Shown: positions 7,713-14,510 of the stretch, one piece after another
Numbering within the stretch: the stretch's first letter is position 1
How the letters are laid out: each line of letters opens with the position of its first letter
Assembly: GCA_008080925.1 (NCBI GenBank)
Contig: VMDJ01000166.1
Location: 1-19,260 of the forward strand
Reading direction: 5' to 3'
Source: Gammaproteobacteria bacterium
GTDB lineage: Bacteria; Pseudomonadota; Gammaproteobacteria; Chromatiales; Chromatiaceae
Length of the DNA: 19,260 nt
The notes under the pieces: model-generated
Told to the model about the DNA's origin: nothing
Databases searched by the model: none
The model's input: the letters and a program-made list of their open reading frames with translations, nothing else
Made by a program: the position numbers and the translations under genes

Positions 7713-8093
7713 TTATACGCGGCGCTTTTTAGGCGGGCGACAGCCGTTATGAGGAATAGGGGTAACGTCGTTGATGCTAGTGATCTTGAAACCACAGTTA
7801 TTCAAACCACGTACAGCAGATTCACGACCAGGACCAGGGCCCTTAACGTTAACGTCTAAGTTCTTCAGGCCGTATTCTTTAGCCATTTCGCCTGCGCGGT
7901 CAGCTGCGACCTGTGCTGCGAAAGGTGTGCTCTTACGAGAACCACGGAAACCTGAACCACCCGCAGTTGCCCATGCTAGCGCATTGCCCTGACGGTCGGT
8001 GATTGTAACGATAGTGTTGTTAAAAGACGCGTGGATGTGTGCCACACCATCGGTAACAACCTTTTTAACTTTTTTACGGGTCGACTTAGCCAT
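7713..8093 (-). CDS. rpsK: Small-subunit ribosomal protein S11
   Basis: S11 sits on the 30S platform near the mRNA exit, where the E site and the Shine-Dalgarno helix lie. The 126-aa protein has the family core (VAHIHASFNNTIVTITD, residues 17-33; GGSGFRGSRKSTPFAAQ; GPGPGRESAVRGL) and the basic C-terminus HNGCRPPKKRRV. It is slightly shorter at the N-terminus than E. coli (129 aa). AGGA precedes the ATG by about 8 nt, and rpsM ends 25 bp upstream. Confidence 0.98.
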   Translation of the reverse strand: MAKSTRKKVKKVVTDGVAHIHASFNNTIVTITDRQGNALAWATAGGSGFRGSRKSTPFAAQVAADRAGEMAKEYGLKNLDVNVKGPGPGRESAVRGLNNCGFKITSINDVTPIPHNGCRPPKKRRV

Positions 8094-8118
8094 CTGCTGT
8101 TCCTATAAATAAGCCGAA

Positions 8119-8475
8119 TTAACGCTTGATTGGTTTACGAGGACCTTTGCGAGTACGCGCATTGGTCTTAGTACGTTGGCCGCGTAGCGGTAAGCCACGA
8201 CGGTGACGGATACCGCGGTTACAACCGAGGTCCATCAAACGCTTGATGTTCATTGAAACTTCACGACGCAAGTCACCCTCTACAGAGAACTTGGCAATCT
8301 CAGTACGCAGGGTCTCGAGCTCTTCTTCGCTCAAATCCATAACCTTACGGTCACCCGCAATCCCTGCAGCAGAAAGAACTTCTTTTGCACGAGTTGCGCC
8401 GATACCGAAGATCGACTGCAATCCGATCACAATGTGCTTGCGATCAGGAATGTTGACACCAGCAATACGAGCCAT
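8119..8475 (-). CDS. rpsM: Small-subunit ribosomal protein S13
   Basis: S13 lies in the 30S head and forms intersubunit bridges with the 50S. Its basic tail reaches toward P-site tRNA. The 118 aa equal the E. coli length. It starts MARIAGVNIPDRKHIVIGL, has the helix-two-turn-helix segment IFGIGATRAKEVL, and ends with the basic run RGLPLRGQRTKTNARTRKGP before RKPIKR. TAGGAGA lies about 8 nt before the ATG. It is the first gene of the alpha block and follows a 91-bp spacer with a candidate promoter. In E. coli, S4 represses this operon at the rpsM start; I could not establish an equivalent pseudoknot here. Confidence 0.98.
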   Translation of the reverse strand: MARIAGVNIPDRKHIVIGLQSIFGIGATRAKEVLSAAGIAGDRKVMDLSEEELETLRTEIAKFSVEGDLRREVSMNIKRLMDLGCNRGIRHRRGLPLRGQRTKTNARTRKGPRKPIKR

Positions 8476-8523
8476 GAATGAATCTCCTAAATTCGTTCGG
8501 CGGCGGCCACGCGAAAGCGCGCG

Positions 8524-8552
8524 ACTTTAACAAAACCTAATTGAGTTTTCAA
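8524..8552 (-). promoter_or_regulatory. Candidate promoter of the alpha block (rpsM-rpsK-rpsD-rpoA-rplQ)
   Basis: On the minus strand TTGAAA (8552-8547) and TAAAGT (8529-8524) are separated by exactly 17 bp, close to the sigma70 consensus. The bases after the -10 are CGCGCGC, a GC-rich discriminator of the kind associated with ppGpp/DksA (stringent) control. The predicted start near 8517 would leave a leader of about 40 nt before rpsM, including the TAGGAGA ribosome site. It sits where E. coli also has an alpha-operon promoter. Confidence 0.68.
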
Positions 8553-8566
8553 CGCCGAAACTGCGC

Positions 8567-8680
8567 TTAACCCTGACGCTGCTTATGGCGTGGGTCTGAG
8601 CAAATTACGCGCACAACACCGTTGCGCTTGATAACTTTGCAGTTTCGACACATTTTTTTAACTGAAGCTCTAACTTTCAT
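8567..8680 (-). CDS. rpmJ: Large-subunit ribosomal protein L36, zinc-ribbon (C+) form
   Basis: L36 is a tiny 50S protein that stabilises 23S rRNA folding. Translation of the minus strand from the ATG at 8680 gives 37 residues starting MKVRASVKKMCRNCKVIKRN and ending DPRHKQRQG. C11, C14, C27 and the later His are the zinc ligands of the C+ form. GGAG lies 7 nt before the ATG. The gene is 25 bp downstream of secY and closes the spc block. The alpha-block promoter lies just beyond its stop. Confidence 0.97.
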   Translation of the reverse strand: MKVRASVKKMCRNCKVIKRNGVVRVICSDPRHKQRQG

Positions 8681-8705
8681 CTTAGTTCTCCACTAAGTGG
8701 TTGAA

Positions 8706-10043
8706 TCAACGAATTGATCCCATGCCACCTGTATTTTTCAAATTCGCTTTCTTCATTAAACCTTCGTACTGATGCGACATCACATGCGCCTGTACTTGAG
8801 CCATGAAGTCCATCACTACGACCACAACGATCAACAGCGAAGTACCACCAAAGTAGAACGGTACGTTCCAACCTACGATCAACAGCTCTGGAATCAAACA
8901 AACCAAAGTAATGTAGATCGCACCAACCAAGGTCAGTCGAGACATCACCTGATCGATGTAGCGAGCAGTTTGGTCACCAGGACGAATGCCTGGGATGAAC
9001 GCACCTGAACGCTTCAAATTGTCTGCAGTTTCCTGCGAGTTAAATACCAACGCGGTATAGAAGAAGCAGAAAAACATAATCGCGGCAGCATACAGAGCCA
9101 TATAAATTGGTTCGCCTGGAGACACCATCGCAATAATGTCTTGCAACCAACGCATATCGTCTGTGTTACCCGCCCACTGCGCTAGCGTGGTTGGGAACAA
9201 AATTATGCTCGACGCAAAAATCGGTGGGATTACACCCGCCATATTCAGTTTTAGTGGCAAGTGACTGCTTTGAGCAGCGAACATCTTGCGACCTTGCTGA
9301 CGCTTTGCGTAATTCACCGTGATGCGGCGTTGTCCGCGCTCCACGAAAACCACAAAGCCTGTTACAGCAATTGCCATAACAAAAAGGAACAATGCAAACA
9401 GCGCATTCATCTCGCCGTTGCTTACCAGTTCAACAATCGCGCCAAAGGCGGATGGCAAACCGGCAATGATGCCCGCAAAGATGATTAGAGAGATGCCGTT
9501 ACCTAAGCCACGCTCAGTAATTTGCTCACCTAACCACATCAAGAACATCGTTCCAGTGACTAGCGACACAGTTGCAGTGAAGACAAAACCAGGGCCTTCA
9601 GTTACAACCAAACCTTCACCAAACTGACCTTGCAATGCCATCGAAATACCGATCGCTTGGAAAGTCGCTAGGCCCAAGGTGCCGTAGCGGGTGTATTGGG
9701 TAATCTTACGACGACCTGCCTCACCCTCTTTTTTCAGTTGCTCTAACTGCGGAATCACTGCGGTCATCAGCTGCACGATAATCGATGCAGAGATGTACGG
9801 CATGATGCCCAGTGCGAACAAACTCGCTCGGCTCAATGCGCCACCTGAGAACATGTTAAACATGTCAAGGATGGTGCCTTGCTGCTGCTCAAACAAAGCA
9901 GCTAACGCAGCTGGATCGATGCCCGGAACCGGTATAAATGTACCGACTCGGTAAACGATCAATGCCCCAAGTACGAACAGCAAACGCTGACGTAATTCGG
10001 ACAAGTTCCCCATTGATGCTCCAGGGGCCTGGCCGCGTGCCAT
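8706..10043 (-). CDS. secY: Protein translocase subunit SecY
   Basis: SecY is the channel-forming subunit of the SecYEG translocon in the inner membrane. The 445 aa (E. coli 443) contain about ten hydrophobic segments. Landmarks in order are FIPVPGIDPAALAAL after TM1, the plug-region sequence MFNMFSGGALSRASLFALGI, GTMFLMWLGEQITERGLGNG, the cytosolic loop VVFVERGQRRITVNYAKRQQ that contacts SecA and ribosomes, FIPGIRPGDQTARYID, and the end FGGTSLLIVVVVVMDFMAQV. The ribosome site AAGGAA overlaps the rplO stop codon 9 bp upstream, suggesting coupled translation. The gene lies in its usual spc-block position before rpmJ. Confidence 0.98.
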   Translation of the reverse strand: MARGQAPGASMGNLSELRQRLLFVLGALIVYRVGTFIPVPGIDPAALAALFEQQQGTILDMFNMFSGGALSRASLFALGIMPYISASIIVQLMTAVIPQLEQLKKEGEAGRRKITQYTRYGTLGLATFQAIGISMALQGQFGEGLVVTEGPGFVFTATVSLVTGTMFLMWLGEQITERGLGNGISLIIFAGIIAGLPSAFGAIVELVSNGEMNALFALFLFVMAIAVTGFVVFVERGQRRITVNYAKRQQGRKMFAAQSSHLPLKLNMAGVIPPIFASSIILFPTTLAQWAGNTDDMRWLQDIIAMVSPGEPIYMALYAAAIMFFCFFYTALVFNSQETADNLKRSGAFIPGIRPGDQTARYIDQVMSRLTLVGAIYITLVCLIPELLIVGWNVPFYFGGTSLLIVVVVVMDFMAQVQAHVMSHQYEGLMKKANLKNTGGMGSIR

Positions 10044-10052
10044 ATAAATTCC

Positions 10053-10487
10053 TTAGTCTTCTACCTTGCCGCCAGCTGCTTCGATAGCTGCTTTAGCGCC
10101 TTTGGTAACACGGATACCTTTAACAGTAACCGCACGAGTAACTTCACCCGACAACATAATCTTTGCGCGAGTCATTGAACGAGGTAGTACGTTTGCGTTC
10201 CACAACGCTTCCATATCTACAACGTCACCTTCAACCTTTGCCAGCTCGCTTAAACGAACTTCTGCAGTCGAACGACCAATCACTGACTTAAAGCCAACTT
10301 TTGGAAGACGACGCTGCAAAGGCATTTGACCGCCTTCAAAGCCAACTGAGCCCCAGCTGTTAGAGCGAGACTTTTGACCTTTGTGACCACGGCCACAAGT
10401 CTTACCTAAGCCGCTACCGATACCACGACCGACGCGCTTGCGAGATGGCTTAGAACCTTCTGCTGGTTTAATTGAGTTCAGACGCAT
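10053..10487 (-). CDS. rplO: Large-subunit ribosomal protein L15
   Basis: L15 is a late-assembling 50S protein with a long Gly/Arg-rich extension threaded through 23S rRNA. With the ATG at 10487 it has 144 aa, the E. coli length. It starts MRLNSIKPAEGSKPSRKRVG, then GRGIGSGLGKTCGRGHKGQK (21-40) and GFEGGQMPLQRRLPKVGF. The reading frame stays open five codons further upstream, but that would run into rpmD, and homologues begin at MRLN. GAGGAA lies inside the end of rpmD, whose stop is 1 bp away. Confidence 0.97.
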   Translation of the reverse strand: MRLNSIKPAEGSKPSRKRVGRGIGSGLGKTCGRGHKGQKSRSNSWGSVGFEGGQMPLQRRLPKVGFKSVIGRSTAEVRLSELAKVEGDVVDMEALWNANVLPRSMTRAKIMLSGEVTRAVTVKGIRVTKGAKAAIEAAGGKVED

Positions 10488-10488
10488 C

Positions 10489-10680
10489 TTAAGCTTCCTC
10501 AACTACTTGAACCATGTAGTAGACCTTATTCAACATGCCACGAGTGGCTGGTGTGTCTTCTACTTCAACTACCTGGTGCATGCGACGCAGACCCAAACCG
10601 TGAACACAGTCGATATGACCTTTCACGCGACCGAATTTGCTGCGCACCAACTTAACTTTCATCATCTTCTTATCAGACAT
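10489..10680 (-). CDS. rpmD: Large-subunit ribosomal protein L30
   Basis: L30 is a small 50S protein. The 63 aa include the family signature SKFGRVKGHIDCVHGLGLRR followed by EDTPATRGMLNKV. E. coli L30 has 59 aa. The few extra N-terminal residues (MSDKKM) could mean the start is one of the two adjacent ATGs near 10665, but those lack a ribosome site, whereas the first has GGGG about 8-10 nt upstream overlapping the rpsE stop region. rpsE ends 5 bp upstream and rplO starts 1 bp downstream. Confidence 0.95.
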   Translation of the reverse strand: MSDKKMMKVKLVRSKFGRVKGHIDCVHGLGLRRMHQVVEVEDTPATRGMLNKVYYMVQVVEEA

Positions 10681-10685
10681 GATGA

Positions 10686-11192
10686 TTACCCCAGAATCTC
10701 TTCAACAGTCTTGCCGCGCTTCGCTGCAACTTGCTCTGCATCGTTCATCTGCTTAAGACCATTGATAGTTGCACGGACAACGTTCATTGGGTTGTTAGTA
10801 CCCATAACTTTTGCCAGTACGTTATGTACGCCAACTGCTTCGAACAATGCACGCATTGCACCGCCGGCGATGATACCGGTACCTTCAGAAGCTGGTTGCA
10901 TGTAAACGCGAGCTGCGCCATGACGACCGTAAAGTGGGTATTGAACGGTACCGTTCTTCAACTTCACAGACACCATGTTGCGACGAGCTTGCTCCATCGC
11001 TTTCTGTACCGCCAAAGGAACTTCCTTTGATTTACCAGTACCGTAACCTACGCGGCCATTACCATCGCCAACAACAACCATTGCTGCGAAACTGAATACA
11101 CGACCACCTTTAACAACTTTAGCTACACGGTTAACACCGATCAGCTTTTCAATCATGTCGTCGCCAGCTGGCTTGTTTTCATAATTTGCCAT
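10686..11192 (-). CDS. rpsE: Small-subunit ribosomal protein S5
   Basis: S5 helps control decoding accuracy and mRNA unwinding at the 30S entry site. The 168 aa (E. coli 167) carry the double-stranded RNA-binding fold starting around LIGVNRVAKVVKGGRVFSFA, then VVGDGNGRVGYGTGKSKEVP and the C-terminal block EGTGIIAGGAMRALFEAVGV. The loop near residues 20-30, where spectinomycin-resistance changes are known in E. coli, looks like wild type (VAKVVKGG). AAGGAG lies 8 nt before the ATG. rplR ends 11 bp upstream. Confidence 0.98.
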   Translation of the reverse strand: MANYENKPAGDDMIEKLIGVNRVAKVVKGGRVFSFAAMVVVGDGNGRVGYGTGKSKEVPLAVQKAMEQARRNMVSVKLKNGTVQYPLYGRHGAARVYMQPASEGTGIIAGGAMRALFEAVGVHNVLAKVMGTNNPMNVVRATINGLKQMNDAEQVAAKRGKTVEEILG

Positions 11193-11203
11193 TATTCGAC
11201 TCC

Positions 11204-11560
11204 TTAGAACTCAAGACCGGCTTCACGCGCTGCATCAGCCAAAGCTTTTACGCGACCGTGATAACGGAAACCAGAACGATCAAACGCAACGCGCTCGATA
11301 CCTTTTGCTTTTGCACGCTCAGCAATTGCTTTACCGACAACGGTAGCTGCTGCAATGTTGCCATTGTGGCCAGTGATCTCAGCTGCTAGAGCCTTATCAA
11401 CCGTTGATGCTGTTGCAATCACTTCAGCACCGTTAGGCGCAATGATTTGAGCGTAGATGTGACGAGGGGTGCGATGAACCGTCAAACGGTTTTCACCCAA
11501 CTCACGGATTTTTGCACGTGCACGAGTTGCACGACGTAAACGAGATGTTTTCTTATCCAT
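11204..11560 (-). CDS. rplR: Large-subunit ribosomal protein L18
   Basis: L18 binds 5S rRNA and, with L5, brings it into the 50S central protuberance. The 118 aa (E. coli 117) start MDKKTSRLRRATRARAKIRE and contain LTVHRTPRHIYAQII and the C-terminal core AFDRSGFRYHGRVKALADAA followed by REAGLEF. AAGGG lies about 10 nt before the ATG and overlaps the end of rplF, 11 bp upstream. Confidence 0.98.
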   Translation of the reverse strand: MDKKTSRLRRATRARAKIRELGENRLTVHRTPRHIYAQIIAPNGAEVIATASTVDKALAAEITGHNGNIAAATVVGKAIAERAKAKGIERVAFDRSGFRYHGRVKALADAAREAGLEF

Positions 11561-11571
11561 CGTACTAACCC

Positions 11572-12105
11572 TTATTTCTTCTTAGCTTCTTTACGGACAA
11601 CATGCTCATCAGCGTAACGAACACCCTTACCTTTATAAGGCTCTGGTGGACGGTATGCGCGGATTTCAGATGCCACCTGACCAACAACCTGCTTGTCGCT
11701 GCCAGTTACAACAATCTCAGTTTGAGACGGTGTTTCAACAGTGATGCCTGCAGGCACTGGGTAATCAACTGGATGTGAGAAACCAAGGCTCAGGCTAAGG
11801 GTGCTACCTTTTGCTTGCGCACGGTAACCAACACCGATCAGCTGAAGCTTCTTAGTGAAGCCTTCAGAGCAGCCAACCACCATGTTGTTAACCAAAGAAC
11901 GCATGGTGCCAGCCATAGCCCACGCTGCCTTAGACTCTTCTGCTGGAGTTACTGTGACAACATCGCCATCAACAGAAACTTTTGCTAACTCATGTACATT
12001 CAATTCCAAAGAACCTTTACCACCTTTAACAGTTACGTGCTGACCGTTGATAGTGATATCAGTGCCCTTTGGCAAATTAATAGGCGCTTTTGCGATACGT
12101 GACAT
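11572..12105 (-). CDS. rplF: Large-subunit ribosomal protein L6
   Basis: L6 binds near the sarcin-ricin region and the base of the L7/L12 stalk. The 177 aa equal the E. coli length. It has two copies of the L6 fold, about 1-80 (SRIAKAPINLPKGTDITING at the start) and 81-175. The second contains LQLIGVGYRAQAKGSTLSLS and the signature PEPYKGKGVRYADEHVVRKE. A strong AAGGAG lies 8 nt before the ATG and overlaps the rpsH stop region, 11 bp upstream. Confidence 0.98.
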   Translation of the reverse strand: MSRIAKAPINLPKGTDITINGQHVTVKGGKGSLELNVHELAKVSVDGDVVTVTPAEESKAAWAMAGTMRSLVNNMVVGCSEGFTKKLQLIGVGYRAQAKGSTLSLSLGFSHPVDYPVPAGITVETPSQTEIVVTGSDKQVVGQVASEIRAYRPPEPYKGKGVRYADEHVVRKEAKKK

Positions 12106-12116
12106 GTCGATACTCC

Positions 12117-12512
12117 TTATGCAACGTACGCGATGACTTCGCCGCCGTGACCTTGCTTGCGCGCTTCACGGTCTGTCATTACGCCTTTAGAAGTAGAAAC
12201 AATAGCGATACCCAAACCACCACGTACACGAGGAAGCTCATCGCGACCTTTATAGATACGTAGACCTGGGCGGCTAACACGCTTGATAAAGTCGATAACA
12301 GGTGCGCCCTGGAAATATTTCAGCGCAACTTCAATGGCAGGCTTGCCATCCATTTCGACTTCTGCGAAATCAATAATATAGCCTTCGTCTTTCAAGACCT
12401 TGGCAATAGCCGACTTCTTTTTAGAAGCTGGCATACGCACAGACGACTTATTTGCCGCCTGGCCGTTGCGGATGCGAGTCAACATGTCCGCAATCGGATC
12501 CGACATACTCAT
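12117..12512 (-). CDS. rpsH: Small-subunit ribosomal protein S8
   Basis: S8 binds helix 21 of 16S rRNA early in 30S assembly. In E. coli it represses the spc operon at the rplE start. The 131 aa (E. coli 130) begin MSMSDPIADMLTRIRNGQAA and end with the rRNA-binding core PRVRGGLGIAIVSTSKGVMT, then REARKQGHGGEVIAYVA. GGAG lies 8 nt before the first ATG, which matches the homologue start. It is preceded by the longest spacer in the cluster (137 bp), which carries a promoter-like element and hairpins. Confidence 0.98.
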   Translation of the reverse strand: MSMSDPIADMLTRIRNGQAANKSSVRMPASKKKSAIAKVLKDEGYIIDFAEVEMDGKPAIEVALKYFQGAPVIDFIKRVSRPGLRIYKGRDELPRVRGGLGIAIVSTSKGVMTDREARKQGHGGEVIAYVA

Positions 12513-12535
12513 TTTCGAGTCTCCTTTAGGTCAGC

Positions 12536-12551
12536 CACTATCTAAGTAGTG
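12536..12551 (-). repeat. Small inverted repeat in the rpsH leader
   Basis: CACTA (12536-12540) and TAGTG (12547-12551) are inverted copies around a 6-nt loop. They are about 24 nt upstream of the rpsH start and just before its ribosome site. A 5-bp stem is weak alone. It may be part of a leader fold together with the stronger hairpin upstream of it. Confidence 0.35.
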
Positions 12552-12564
12552 CGATACCCGGATG

Positions 12565-12595
12565 AATAAAACACGGCCCCCAATTTAGGGAGCCG
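12565..12595 (-). promoter_or_regulatory. GC-rich 5' leader hairpin or attenuator between rpsN and rpsH
   Basis: On the minus strand CGGCTCCC (12595-12588) pairs with GGGGGCCG (12581-12574): 8 bp including one G-T, around the loop TAAATT. It is followed by TGTTTTATT. The T run is interrupted, so it would be a poor terminator. It lies directly downstream of a -10-like box, an arrangement I recall from the rpsL leader of E. coli. It may be a 5'-end hairpin on an rpsH transcript or an attenuator for read-through from rpsN. Confidence 0.6.
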
Positions 12596-12598
12596 CGA

Positions 12599-12627
12599 AT
12601 TCTATACAAGTCAGGCCAGTAAATCTA
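12599..12627 (-). promoter_or_regulatory. Candidate internal promoter of the spc block, upstream of rpsH
   Basis: On the minus strand TAGAAT (12604-12599) matches 5 of 6 -10 bases and is followed by TCGCGGC, a GC-rich discriminator. A weak -35 (TAGATT, 12627-12622) lies 17 bp upstream. Transcription would begin near 12592, at the base of the hairpin, leaving a leader of about 80 nt. The element falls in the only long gap of the spc block. Confidence 0.45.
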
Positions 12628-12649
12628 GCCCTTTTTGCAGCTAACTGAC

Positions 12650-12955
12650 TTACCAGCTTGCCTTTTTCAGGCCTGGAACTTCGCCGCGCATCGCTGCTTC
12701 ACGCAACTTGTTACGGCAAAGGCCAAATTTGCGGTAAACCGCGTGTGGACGACCTGTAACACGGCAGCGACGTTGCTGACGGCTTGGGCTCGCATCACGA
12801 GGCAGTTTCTGCAGTGCTGCTACAGCAACATCAATCTCTTCAGGTGATTTGCTGCGGTCATTAATAATTGCTTTCAACTCAGCGCGCTTGTCAGCGAACT
12901 TGTTGGCTGCTTTTGAACGCTTGGCCTCACGGGCCCACATGCTCTTCTTTGCCAT
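12650..12955 (-). CDS. rpsN: Small-subunit ribosomal protein S14, long zinc-independent form
   Basis: S14 is a late-assembly protein of the 30S head. The 101 aa equal the E. coli length and start MAKKSMWAREAKRSKAANKF. The C-terminal core is RRCRVTGRPHAVYRKFGLCR, ending PGLKKASW. Only single Cys residues stand where short S14 proteins have CxxC pairs, so this is the C- (zinc-free) type. AGGA lies about 6 nt before the ATG. rplE ends 12 bp upstream. Confidence 0.98.
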   Translation of the reverse strand: MAKKSMWAREAKRSKAANKFADKRAELKAIINDRSKSPEEIDVAVAALQKLPRDASPSRQQRRCRVTGRPHAVYRKFGLCRNKLREAAMRGEVPGLKKASW

Positions 12956-12967
12956 AATCCTGTCCGA

Positions 12968-13504
12968 TTATTTGAACGGGAAGTTGAAGCTGTCGAGTAA
13001 GGCACGGCCTTCTTCGTCAGTACGCGCAGAGGTGGTGATGGTGATATCCATACCGCGAATTGCGTCAACTTTATCGTATTCAATTTCTGGGAAGATAATC
13101 TGTTCTTTCACGCCCATGCTGTAGTTGCCACGGCCGTCGAAAGATTTTGCTGATACACCGCGGAAGTCACGTACACGTGGCAATGCGATAGAAACCAGAC
13201 GATCCAAGAATTCGTACATGCGCTCACGACGCAAAGTTACTTTACAACCGATAGGCCAACCATCACGAATCTTAAAGCCAGCAACTGATTTACGAGCTTT
13301 AGTCACGATCGCTTTTTGACCTGCAATCGCTTGCATATCGTTAACTGCGAATTCCATATTCTTTTTGTCGCCTACCGCTTCACCGACACCCATATTAAGA
13401 GTGATCTTTTCAATGCGCGGTACTTCCATAACGCTCTTGTAGCCAAACTTCTCGACTAGCGCTGGTACGACTGTATTTTTGTAGTGATCTTGTAAACGAG
13501 ACAT
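12968..13504 (-). CDS. rplE: Large-subunit ribosomal protein L5
   Basis: L5 binds 5S rRNA and contacts P-site tRNA and S13 across the subunit interface. With the ATG at 13504 it has 178 aa (E. coli 179): MSRLQDHYKNTVVPALVEKF, then VPRIEKITLNMGVGEA, TKARKSVAGFKIRDGWPIG, RVRDFRGVSAKSFDGRGNYS and the end ALLDSFNFPFK. The frame is open further upstream to 13567, but that would overlap rplX and is not found in the family. In E. coli, S8 binds mRNA at this gene's start; that site cannot be confirmed here by eye. Confidence 0.97.
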   Translation of the reverse strand: MSRLQDHYKNTVVPALVEKFGYKSVMEVPRIEKITLNMGVGEAVGDKKNMEFAVNDMQAIAGQKAIVTKARKSVAGFKIRDGWPIGCKVTLRRERMYEFLDRLVSIALPRVRDFRGVSAKSFDGRGNYSMGVKEQIIFPEIEYDKVDAIRGMDITITTSARTDEEGRALLDSFNFPFK

Positions 13505-13514
13505 CGATCCAACC

Positions 13515-13832
13515 TCAAACGTCAACGACTTCGCCGTTAGACTTAAATACGCGAACCTTTCGACCATCGTCTAGGATCTTAAAACCTACGCGATCGCCTT
13601 TATCGGTTGCAGGGTTAAACAAGGCTACGTTAGAAATATCCATCGGCATTTCTTTATCAACGATGCCACCAGGCTCACCCGCATTTGGGTTTGGCTTGGT
13701 GTGCTTTTTAGCCAAGTTAATGTTTTCTACGACTACTCGGTCATCTGCAACTGATAAAACAGTGCCGCGCTTGCCTTTGTCTTTACCAGCAAGAACGATG
13801 ACATCGTCGCCTTTACGAATACGTGCTGCCAT
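13515..13832 (-). CDS. rplX: Large-subunit ribosomal protein L24
   Basis: L24 initiates 50S assembly and lies by the tunnel exit. The 105 aa (E. coli 104) have the KOW motif near the N-terminus (RKGDDVIVLAGKDKGKRGTV, residues 5-24), then the HTKPNPNAGEPGGIVDKEMP loop and the end GRKVRVFKSNGEVVDV. GAGGT lies 6 nt before the ATG, next to the rplN stop 10 bp upstream. Stop-start spacing to rplE is also 10 bp. Confidence 0.98.
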   Translation of the reverse strand: MAARIRKGDDVIVLAGKDKGKRGTVLSVADDRVVVENINLAKKHTKPNPNAGEPGGIVDKEMPMDISNVALFNPATDKGDRVGFKILDDGRKVRVFKSNGEVVDV

Positions 13833-13842
13833 GTCAATTACC

Positions 13843-14211
13843 TCACAGTACTTCTGGAGCCAGTGACACGATCTTCATGAAACGCTCGCCACGAAGCTCA
13901 CGAGTCACAGGGCCGAAGATACGCGTACCGATAGGCGCCAAGTTGTTGTTCAACAACACTGCCGCATTACCGTCGAAACGGATCAAAGAACCGTCTGCAC
14001 GACGAACACCTTTACGTGTACGAACAACAACTGCGTTGTACACATCACCTTTTTTGACCTTGCCGCGCGGAAGAGCATCTTTAATAGATACTTTGATGAC
14101 ATCACCAATTCCGGCGTAACGACGGTGCGAGCCACCCAGTACTTTGATGCACTGAACGCGTTTCGCTCCGCTGTTGTCAGCAACATCCAGCATTGATTGC
14201 ATCTGGATCAT
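13843..14211 (-). CDS. rplN: Large-subunit ribosomal protein L14
   Basis: L14 lies on the 50S interface next to L19 and is the target of the silencing factor RsfS in other bacteria. The 122 aa (E. coli 123) start MIQMQSMLDVADNSGAKRVQ and contain KVSIKDALPRGKVKKGDVYN, VVRTRKGVRRADGSLIRFD, and LAPIGTRIFGPVTRELR. It is the first gene of the spc block. Only 35 bp separate it from rpsQ, with no convincing promoter there. TGGGG lies about 9 nt upstream of the ATG. Confidence 0.98.
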   Translation of the reverse strand: MIQMQSMLDVADNSGAKRVQCIKVLGGSHRRYAGIGDVIKVSIKDALPRGKVKKGDVYNAVVVRTRKGVRRADGSLIRFDGNAAVLLNNNLAPIGTRIFGPVTRELRGERFMKIVSLAPEVL

Positions 14212-14246
14212 GACACTACCCCAATATAAATCTTAAATTCGTTAAC

Positions 14247-14510
14247 TTAGTTTGGACGCTCAACCAATTTGGTGAACTTCCAAGTTTTAGTTTTTGACAG
14301 TGGACGGCACTGCTCAACAACCACTACGTCACCGATTTGGCATTCGTTGTTCGCATCGTGCGCATGCACTTTGGTTGAACGACGAACGAACTTACCGTAG
14401 ATCGGGTGCTTAACACGACGCTCGATAAGAACGGTGATGGTCTTGTCCATCTTGTCACTAACAACGCGACCCTGCAGGGTGCGGTTATCTACAGTTTCCT
14501 GCTCACTCAT
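14247..14510 (-). CDS. rpsQ: Small-subunit ribosomal protein S17
   Basis: S17 is an OB-fold protein that binds 16S rRNA early in assembly. The 87 aa (E. coli 84) contain RTLQGRVVSDKMDKTITVLI (9-28), HPIYGKFVRRSTKVHAHD and GDVVVVEQCRPLSKTKTW. Its ATG overlaps the rpmC stop in an ATGA 4-bp overlap, so its translation is probably coupled to rpmC. It is the last gene of the S10 block. Confidence 0.98.
   Translation of the reverse strand: MSEQETVDNRTLQGRVVSDKMDKTITVLIERRVKHPIYGKFVRRSTKVHAHDANNECQIGDVVVVEQCRPLSKTKTWKFTKLVERPN

Noticed and set aside
8690..8700. CCACTTAGTGG palindrome before rpmJ as a regulatory hairpin
   Set aside because: It can form only a 4-bp stem with a 3-nt loop and is most simply the normal secY-rpmJ spacer overlapping the ribosome site.
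10438..10905. Plus-strand open frame opposite rplO, rpmD and rpsE (155 aa)
   Set aside because: It crosses three confident genes and their spacers, with a low-complexity, unfamiliar translation. It is an antisense shadow.
13505..13567. N-terminal extension of L5 by 21 residues
   Set aside because: It would overlap rplX by more than 50 bp, and L5 proteins begin at the MSRLQDHY-type start. The ATG at 13504 gives the usual length.
14212..14246. Pspc-like promoter between rpsQ and rplN
   Set aside because: AT-rich hexamers such as TTATAT exist, but no acceptable -35 lies 16-18 bp upstream of any of them, so I do not call a promoter.
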